From positions 1,426,001-1,490,000 of the forward strand of contig JAPMAC010000207.1 of assembly GCA_028671895.1 (NCBI GenBank): a DNA stretch of 64,000 bases, given 5' to 3'. Shown here in pieces: positions 57,159 through 64,000 of the stretch; position 1 is the stretch's first letter, and every line of letters begins with the position of its first letter. The notes under the pieces are model-generated. The model had not been told where the DNA came from. It was given only the letters and a program-made list of their open reading frames with translations, and searched no databases. The position numbers and the translations under genes were made by a program. This stretch comes from Oenanthe sinensis (taxonomy: Eukaryota; Streptophyta; Magnoliopsida; Apiales; Apiaceae).

Positions 57159-58176
57159 CCAGGACCAAGTCAAATCACGACGCCATTTGGGTCATTGTTG
57201 ATCGACTAACCAAGTCAGCACATTTTCTACCAATCAACGAGAGATATTCTTTGGACAAGATGGTACACATGTATCTAGACGAAATTGTGAGCAAACACGG
57301 AGTTCCTGTATCCATTGTGTCAGATAGGGATCCTCGATTCAATTCAAGATTTTGGAGGCAGTTTCAGGAATGCTTAGGAACACAATTGCGAATGAGTACA
57401 GCCTATCACCCACAGTCAGACGGACAAAGTGAAAGAACTATCCAGACGATCGAGGACATGCTTCGAGCTTGTGCATTGGACTTTAAAGGAAGTTGGGATG
57501 AAAATTTGAGATTAGTTGAGTTCTCTTATAATAACAGTTATCATGCCAGCATAAGGATACCCTGTTTGAAGCCCTGTATGGACGGAAGTGCAGATCCCCC
57601 ATCTGTTGGGAGGAAGTTGGAGATCGCAAGCTCATTGGCCCAGAATTGATTCAGCAAACCGATGAAGTCATGAGAATAATCCGGAAGAGAATGGAAGCTG
57701 CACAAGATAGATAGAAAAAGTATGCAGATCCTGATAGAAGAAAATTGGAATTCACTGAAGGAGAAAGCGTGCTGTTGAAGATATCGCCCTGGAAAGGAAT
57801 AGTTAGATTCGGCAAGAAAGGAAAGCTCAGTCCCCGATACATAGGACCTTTTGAGGTTTTAAGACGAGTAGGAAAGGTCGCTTATGAACTAGCGTTGCCT
57901 CCAAGCATGCAAAGCGTACACAATGTTTTCCATGTGTCTTTACTTAAGAGATTTATTCCAGATTCTGCTTGTGTAATAGAATATGATCCAGTAGATGTTC
58001 AGCCTGATTTGTCTTTTGTAGAACATCCAGTTAAGATAGTTGACCGCAAGGAGAAGATTCTTAGGAATAAGACAGTTGTAACAGTTAAAGTGTTATGGAG
58101 GAACCCCAAGGTTGAAGAATTCACCTGGGAGTTAGAAAGTGAGATGAAAGAGAATTACCCTCAGTTGTTTTCTTAG
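57159..58176 (+). pseudogene. Element D: integrase core and chromodomain-like end
   Basis: Continues D's integrase after E: VIVDRLTKSAHFLPI, then IVSDRDPRFNSRFWRQF (Asp) and GQSERTIQTIEDMLRAC (Glu) in 57251-57649. Near 57560 a one-base loss shifts the frame, so EALYGRKCRSPICW lies in another phase. A TAG at 57712-57714 stands for glutamine (CAG) in the KKYAD context. 57745-58176 is open: the integrase GPFEVL and VFHVSLLKRF modules, then EHPVKIVDRKEKI ... VKVLWRNPKVEEFTWELE, a Tekay-type chromodomain (about residues 90-140 of that piece). Chromodomains of this clade guide insertion to heterochromatin. Confidence 0.88.
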
Positions 58177-58215
58177 ACTGATTCTGAGGACAGAATCCTT
58201 TTAAGGAGGGTAGAT

Positions 58216-59129
58216 TGTAATAAACCGATAATTTTAATAATATTTTAGTCCCGATTAGTTACGTTTAACGAGTGCGACGAATATATTATAAAATGTGATT
58301 ATATTAATTATGTGTTCTAGTTGACCAAGTCAACTATGTTTAACTGTTAGAAAGTCAATTATATGTTTACATGTGTATCTGTGAAACTACATGCATAGAT
58401 TAAATGCTTAATTGAGTAACTGTTTGATTTTTATAAAATTATTGTGTGTCCAATAATTATGAAATGTTATATGTAGCTTCTATGTGATTTTAAAGACTTT
58501 CTAAAAATAGTGGTGTTATTTAATTCAGTCTCAATATTTTTATATGATTTTCTCAATCCTATTTTATCCTGAAAATATTTCTCTTCTAAATTCCATATTT
58601 AATTATTGGAATGTCCAAAAATCATGAAATCTTTTCCAAAATGTTCCTTATATATTCTAGGACTTTTGAAAAATAAAAGTATATTTTATTTGAGCCCAAA
58701 AATTATTTTTATGATTTTCCTACTCTTATTTTCTATTTCTATGCTAAAACTTCAAAGATTTTTAGTTAATTATTTATTCATCAGAAAAATATTTAAAAAT
58801 TATGGGTGAGCTTCTAAATTCATGTTCTTCATTTTAAAAATATAAAAATTATTTTTGTACCCTGTATCTCTTAAAATTCGATTTTTAATTGCTTTAAATT
58901 AGAAAAAATCAGCATTGTGAAAGTACAAGATTGCCCCTGTCTTTTATAAACACCACCCACCGCCCACTTCTTCTTCCTTGCTCTATATTTTTGACATCAG
59001 GTCACTTCTCTCTCTCTCTTGCTGCGATTTTTCCTCCTCACCCTGCTACGTGCGTGTGTGTGTGTGTTGAGTCCGATTATCTTCATAAATTGTGATAACT
59101 AGCTTCTAGTAGTGTTGCTTGATTGAAGT

Positions 59130-59218
<89 letters not shown>

Positions 59219-61874
59219 CTGCCGTGTGTATATATATCCAGCTTTGTTAATGATGAATCTTTGTTCTTGACTCTCGATTATGCCTTGACTTGTGTTTAAA
59301 AATATGAAATGGGGCTGGTGTTGAGAAACCGGAGCAAAGTCCGGCACTCCACCGGAACCGAGTCACCAACGATGAACTCGGTGAGTTGGTGACCTCGACA
59401 ATGATGAAATTGAGCCGAAAATAGCATACTCTTTTGTTTAAAACTGGTCGATTGAATTGCATGTAATGATTCTCATCTTTCCGATCAATGTTCACTTGGG
59501 TTGTGCATTTTGCCATTTTGCCGAGCATATTCAAGTTGTAGATGATGTAAATGGAAGAAATTATGATGCCATGACTCTTGCATGTTAAGATTTTTAGATT
59601 TTCCGGCTAGGTTTATAATTTTCCGACCATGGTTCGATTTTTCCGATTGATTAATGGCACAAGTATGCGTGTTTGTGTGTAATCATATAAATCGAGTATG
59701 TATTTGCAAGGGCTTGATTACTTGATAATTATAAGAGGAGTACATGTATGGTTGTGATTAAATTATGAATTAATTATATGTATTGCAAATTTTTGAATGA
59801 TGTACATATGTATATATTATGCTCGAAGTAGAAATTATACATGAATGATTAGTTTGAGTTAGCAAAACTTGGTAGATAGTTATACATAATTTAAGTGACT
59901 GATGGAGTTGGAAAACTGAATTGCTTGGTTATTGAAAATGGTCGAATTATGATATTACATGATGGCCAAATTTTCGAATATATATATGTATTCTATATTC
60001 GAAATTCATACAATAATTGCCAATGTGAGTTTTAAATTTTATAAATTAAGTGGTCATGGGTTGTTATGATTTAGAGTTGAGTTAAGAATTGAATTGACTA
60101 TATAAATAAGCAGTTGGTACTGGATTGTTTCAGTCATTTTTGAATGGCAATAGTATTATATAATGTTTGTAGCTATTGCTTGTTTGATATGGATTTGGTG
60201 CAAAATATGATTGTATAATGGTGTATGAATGACATTGATGTTTGGTTGTGTCGGTTGTATTCCGACGGATAGCTCGATATACAAAGGAGATGCTGCCAAA
60301 TTTTTTCCAAAACTAACGATCTTTAAAAGGTTAACGGCACATCATCCTTGTATAGATAACTATTGGTTGAGAATAGTATAGTAGTGTGTGATTGAGTAGT
60401 ATTTGATGATGTGGCTTATTGTGATTGGTTTTTATTATTAAATATTGTGTTATAATTATTTAAGAGGTTTAAGTAAAGAATTTGCTTACGTGTTTAAAAC
60501 GAAAGTTATTATAAATAATTTTCCGAAATTACTGGTATAATTAGATTTCTAATCCGAGCTTTATATTAATTTATTAGTATGATTTGATAATAAAATTTCG
60601 TGCATTGAGTACTAAGTGATTACGTGCTTATGTGACTATGAGTATATTATTATTAAATTATTCGTCGAATAAGAGAGTGACTTATACGTATAATTTATGA
60701 TTAGGAACGAGTAAAAAGAGTGGACCAGGACCCGGTTGTTAGGACGCACAAAGATTATTTCGAGAGTTAGTCAGACATCCCTTCAGATTAAGGCAAGTGT
60801 TCCTTTTCCCTCTTGATATCCTGTTATCATTCCAGTTCCATATTATATCCAATTCTATATAATACCTATGCTGAACCCTGATTTTGAATACAGTTTTATA
60901 CCATGATTTTACGAACAATAATCATGATGAAATTGTTTTACAAGTATTCTGAAAGATCTTTTCATATCCTTATTCAGTTCAAGTTTATTTACTGTATCAA
61001 TTATATCGTAAAGATTGAGATTTTGCTGAAACTGAATATTATATTACGATTTGAAAGTTATGGGATTATTAAAAATGTTTTAGACCGAGACGCCGGTCTG
61101 TGAAATAATTTAGCTTAATGCTAACGGCCAAAGCGTGCCAAGGATATCCACAATTATTTGAAAGGTGGAGTCACTCTGCGTGGTGGCCCGGAGTTAATGC
61201 GTTGGCTGATCACCTAGCTTAACTCGTAGCGTCAAATTAAATCTCAATTATACGAATACTATTGTTCCGAAACAGTTCTAAAAGTTATTGATTTCAAAAG
61301 AAGGTGGAAAAATAAGATATACCAGTATTACAATAGTACCTTCTATTTTTAGTAACCGTTTGGAAATGCACTTACAGTTTCAAAATGTACGTTCCCTGAA
61401 TTTACTTTAAAAAGGAAACTGTTTTAAAATACCTTTAGCTTTTATGAACCAAAAACAGTACTATCTTCCTTATTATCATTTTGAACCTTCTCAGATAGCA
61501 TATTACGATTATTGTTTACACTTGCTGAGCAATTTAGCTCACTCCTTGCTTCCTAACCCTTTCAGCAGCTGTAGAAGATGGTACGTACTTACAGAACCAC
61601 CCGTAAGGTTACAGGAGGTACATGTAGAGCATTTAGAGACCGTATGCAGGTGTGTTGAGATCCAGTTGGATCAGTAAGTTGTAATAAGTTTAGAACTTAG
61701 ACTTTTTGATTTGGACTTGTAATATTTAATTAGTATGTTGTTTTCATACTTGAACCTGATGGCGATCTAGGATTGTGTTTGGGTGGCAGGGTTATATATA
61801 TATAATCACTGCTATTATCTGTTTAATATTATTAATTAATCAGTAATTGGTGTAGTAATTTTGGGGGTGTTACA
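58216..61874 (+). repeat. Element D 3' LTR
   Basis: 3,659 bp, from TGTAATAAACC after the purine tract TTTTAAGGAGGGTAGAT to GGGGGTGTTACA. It retains about 350 bp (59780-60132) missing from the 5' copy and lacks the solo LTR, so it shows the undisturbed LTR. It keeps the TATAAA box (58945-58950), the (TA)n tract (59134-59216) and the short exon-like segment 61578-61649. Confidence 0.93.
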
Positions 61875-61879
61875 ATAAG
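61875..61879 (+). repeat. Target duplication of element D, right (ATAAG)
   Basis: Matches 35996-36000; element C gag resumes here. Confidence 0.92.
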
Positions 61880-62422
61880 GACCTCAAGAATTTGAGGTTG
61901 GTATATTCAATAATATATAATCTTACATATAGTTTTAGCTCATTCAATAACTTTTGAAACCTACTATATGTGTCATTGATTACTTCATCACTCTTGAAGT
62001 GAAAGGCCTCATATTTCTGAATCAAGAGTTGCATCTTTTTCTTTCTTACTTAATCAGTGCCTTCACATAGAGTTTGAAGAGTATCCCAGACTTCTTTGGA
62101 GGTTGTACAGTTGATAACATTGTCAAACATATCCTTGTCAAGACCATTAAACAAAATATTCATAGCCTTTTTATCTTTGTGTATTTCCTTTTCATCCTCA
62201 TCTGTGTATTCACTCACAGGTTTTGGAATAAGCATGTCTGGTGCTTGAGTACCATCTTCATTCACACTTATAACTATTTTCATAGGCACATGTGGACCTT
62301 TCTCTATGCAGTTAACATAGGAAGGATCAATGGATAACAGACATGTACATTTCGACTTTTCAGGGAAAGTACTCATCTTTTTCAAGAACTGAAATCTTCA
62401 CCCCTATGTCCTTTTGACCCAT
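61880..62422 (-). pseudogene. Element C: gag, N-terminal part
   Basis: The minus-strand ATG at 62422 (MGQKDIGVKISVLEKDEY) is the likely gag start, about 45 bases after the primer site. A TGA where tryptophan is usual (FP-stop-K) and a shift near 62345 follow. 62050-62385 then continues in another frame as SIDPSYVNCIEKGPHVP and KKAMNILFNGLDKDMFDNV, TSKEVWDTLQTLCEG, classic SIRE gag. The rest (to 61880) includes LLIQKYEAFHFK in the frame after a TAA near 62050. D insertion at 61874 splits it from 36000. Confidence 0.82.
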
Positions 62423-62466
62423 ACTTGATGTACTTAGATCTTAACTTTCTGTATGTTGAAAGCTAG

Positions 62467-62481
62467 GCTCTAATACCAATT
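62467..62481 (-). other. Element C primer-binding site
   Basis: On the minus strand the LTR end AATAACA is followed by AT and TGGTATTAGAGCC, one base off the initiator Met tRNA complement. Confidence 0.75.
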
Positions 62482-62589
62482 GTTATTTCTCTTAAGTACA
62501 AGTTTGTAGAAGGGGGGTTAAATACAAACTTAAGAATTTTAAGTAATTCTTGCTTATTCAAGTTTGAACTTTTATAGATTTAGTGCGTG

Positions 62590-62678
<89 letters not shown>

Positions 62679-63799
62679 AACTATGGATTGAAGACTGATA
62701 TATTGAGAACAAAACAAGGAAATTTAAAAATTACTAGTGGATTAGTTTTTCCACTAGCGAGTTTTTACTTTCAATTAACCTAGGTAAGATTACCAAGCTG
62801 CTTACAAGATATGAAAATGAGCAAAATAAAAAAAATACAAAATGGTTTCTAACTTTTCTATGGTTTTCTAGTTTTTGTTTTATCTCATTCCTTTTTTTTT
62901 TGTTACAATGAACTGCTAAGACTATACATAGCAGTTCACATTCTACATCTATTTTTTCATCGACTGATAAAATGCAAATTGAAAATCACATTTTACAAGG
63001 CATTCACTAAAATAGATTGTAGCTACTTTTCACAGTCTTCTTTGCATTTGTCTTGTTCTAAAAAAATGTTTGTCTTGATCTTTTTCTTGAAGTGTGTGTT
63101 GCCTTGAAAGTCTTCACAATCCTGACATGATTGTATTCCATTGATTCAGTTTCTAAAAAGATCCCATTTCATTTATTTTAACTAATTTGAGAAACCTTGA
63201 TCAACTGATAATTGATGTAAAGCTTATCAGTTGATTCTCCTTTGCTTATCAATCGATGTATAGGTTATCCATTGATCAATTGATGTATCAATGGATAATT
63301 AGGTTATCCATCGACTCCTTATCCGTTGATGGTCCTCTATCCGTTGATTGCCTTTATCCGTTGATAGCCTTAATGCTTTTATCCGTTGATAGAGATCCAT
63401 TAATTTGACTTTTATTGACCTTTATCCATTGAACAGTGTATTTATCCATCGACTTCAATATATGTTGATCACTTCATTTGTGAGAATTCTGACTTAGAAT
63501 ATTTGCAATTGATCAACCATTCTTCATATCTGTTAAGGAGCAATAAACTGAAGTTCAATAGATATTAGTTGACTAGAACTTAACATCCATCGAGGCATTA
63601 CAATCAATTGACAAATAAGAAACATGAATCAACTGCTGTTATCCAATTTATCAGTTGAGTAACAAGCTTCAACTGATAACAGGTTTCCTAGTCAATGGAT
63701 ATTTATAAGTCATATATCCATTGATCAGTTACAATGAAATTTAAATCTCTATTATAATTCTAAGTAATTTGGTATCATCAAATCTCATAATTCCTAACA
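62482..63799 (-). repeat. Element C 5' LTR
   Basis: About 1,318 bp. Minus-strand start TGTTAGGAATTATGAGATTT at 63799, end AGAGAAATAACA at 62482. The TATAAAA box is at 62570-62576 (minus). (TA)n occupies about 62589-62676. No partner LTR is in the window; limits come from the primer site on one side and from resumed copia coding DNA (element F) on the other. Confidence 0.8.
62950..63740 (-). repeat. ATCNNTNGAT motif array in element C LTR
   Basis: More than twenty copies of a roughly 10-bp motif (ATCCGTTGAT, ATCCATTGAT, ATCAGTTGAT, ATCCATCGAC, CAACTGATAA), densest at 63195-63450. The array lies in U3, upstream of the TATA box in the element's direction. Confidence 0.8.
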
Positions 63800-64000
63800 A
63801 ATTGACTAATGCTCAACAAATTATGCTTCAATCCATCAACTAGTGCTATAGGTTCAATGATAACATTTTCACTTGCAATAGAGCCATATCCCGGAGTAAA
63901 ACCTTTACTATTATCTCCAAAAGTAACTCCTGGGCCAACATTTTCCACAAACTTTGTGAGCAGGGACATATCTCTTGTCATGTGCCTAGAACATCTACTG
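63800..64000 (-). pseudogene. Element F: GAG-pre-integrase fragment of another SIRE-like copia
   Basis: Minus-strand reading gives HMTRDMSLLTKF, VTFGDNSKGFTPGYG and ALVDGLKHNLLSISQFV, the segment between the protease and the zinc region. It is then interrupted by the LTR of C at 63799; AATTG (63800-63804) would be C's target duplication. It differs from the matching parts of A and C, so it is a separate insertion that continues outside the window. Confidence 0.8.

Overview
This window looks like plant nuclear DNA, probably from a eudicot with a large, retrotransposon-rich genome. That reading rests on plant-type Ty1/copia and Ty3/gypsy LTR retrotransposons, TRIM and Stowaway/Tourist/Mutator-like miniature elements, a Helitron-like element, and the absence of operon-like coding. 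I found no host protein-coding gene, tRNA or rRNA gene that I could support. The species cannot be fixed from the sequence.

Layout. 1-12,098: AT-rich intergenic DNA with small non-autonomous elements: a Mutator-type foldback with a 9-bp target duplication, a Helitron-like element, a Tourist-like and a Stowaway-like element, a tandem TRIM (four LTRs alternating with three internal segments) and a hAT-like end. 12,099-18,319: remains of a minus-strand SIRE-like copia element (A), gutted and carrying a plus-strand, 5'-truncated copia piece (B') whose broken end is a near-perfect 34-bp-arm palindrome. 18,998-63,799: one large minus-strand SIRE-like copia element (C). Its 5' LTR is on the right; its 3' LTR has been lost on the left. 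C is split by two insertions. The first is B (21,297-30,041), an Angela-like copia with almost identical 1,542-bp LTRs but ruined coding DNA. The second is D (36,001-61,874), a Tekay/Del-like Ty3 chromovirus. D carries a solo LTR (38,752-40,211) in its 5' LTR and, in its integrase, element E (45,663-57,153), an Athila-like Ty3 element with an env-like ORF. 63,800-64,000: the GAG-pre-integrase region of a further SIRE-like element (F), into which C inserted.

History. Target duplications fix the nesting: C into F (AATTG, one side only), B into C (AGTTG), D into C (ATAAG), solo LTR into D (AATAC), E into D (ACTTC). By eye, LTR pairs of B and E differ at about 0.4-0.5% of sites and those of D at nearer 2%, so B and E are recent. 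Nearly all gag-pol reading frames are broken, often at CAA/CAG or TGG codons, as expected from cytosine deamination in methylated DNA. The uninterrupted frames worth noting are the env-like ORF of E and an extra ORF between primer site and gag in D. The latter may be spliced to a short exon inside D's LTR whose predicted N-terminus resembles the histone H3 tail.

The most unusual observations are the inverted 3' LTR of E with a microhomology junction, the possible LTR-encoded spliced ORF of D, short-motif arrays upstream of the TATA box in three unrelated LTRs (one motif also recurring inside C's coding DNA), and the B' palindrome.
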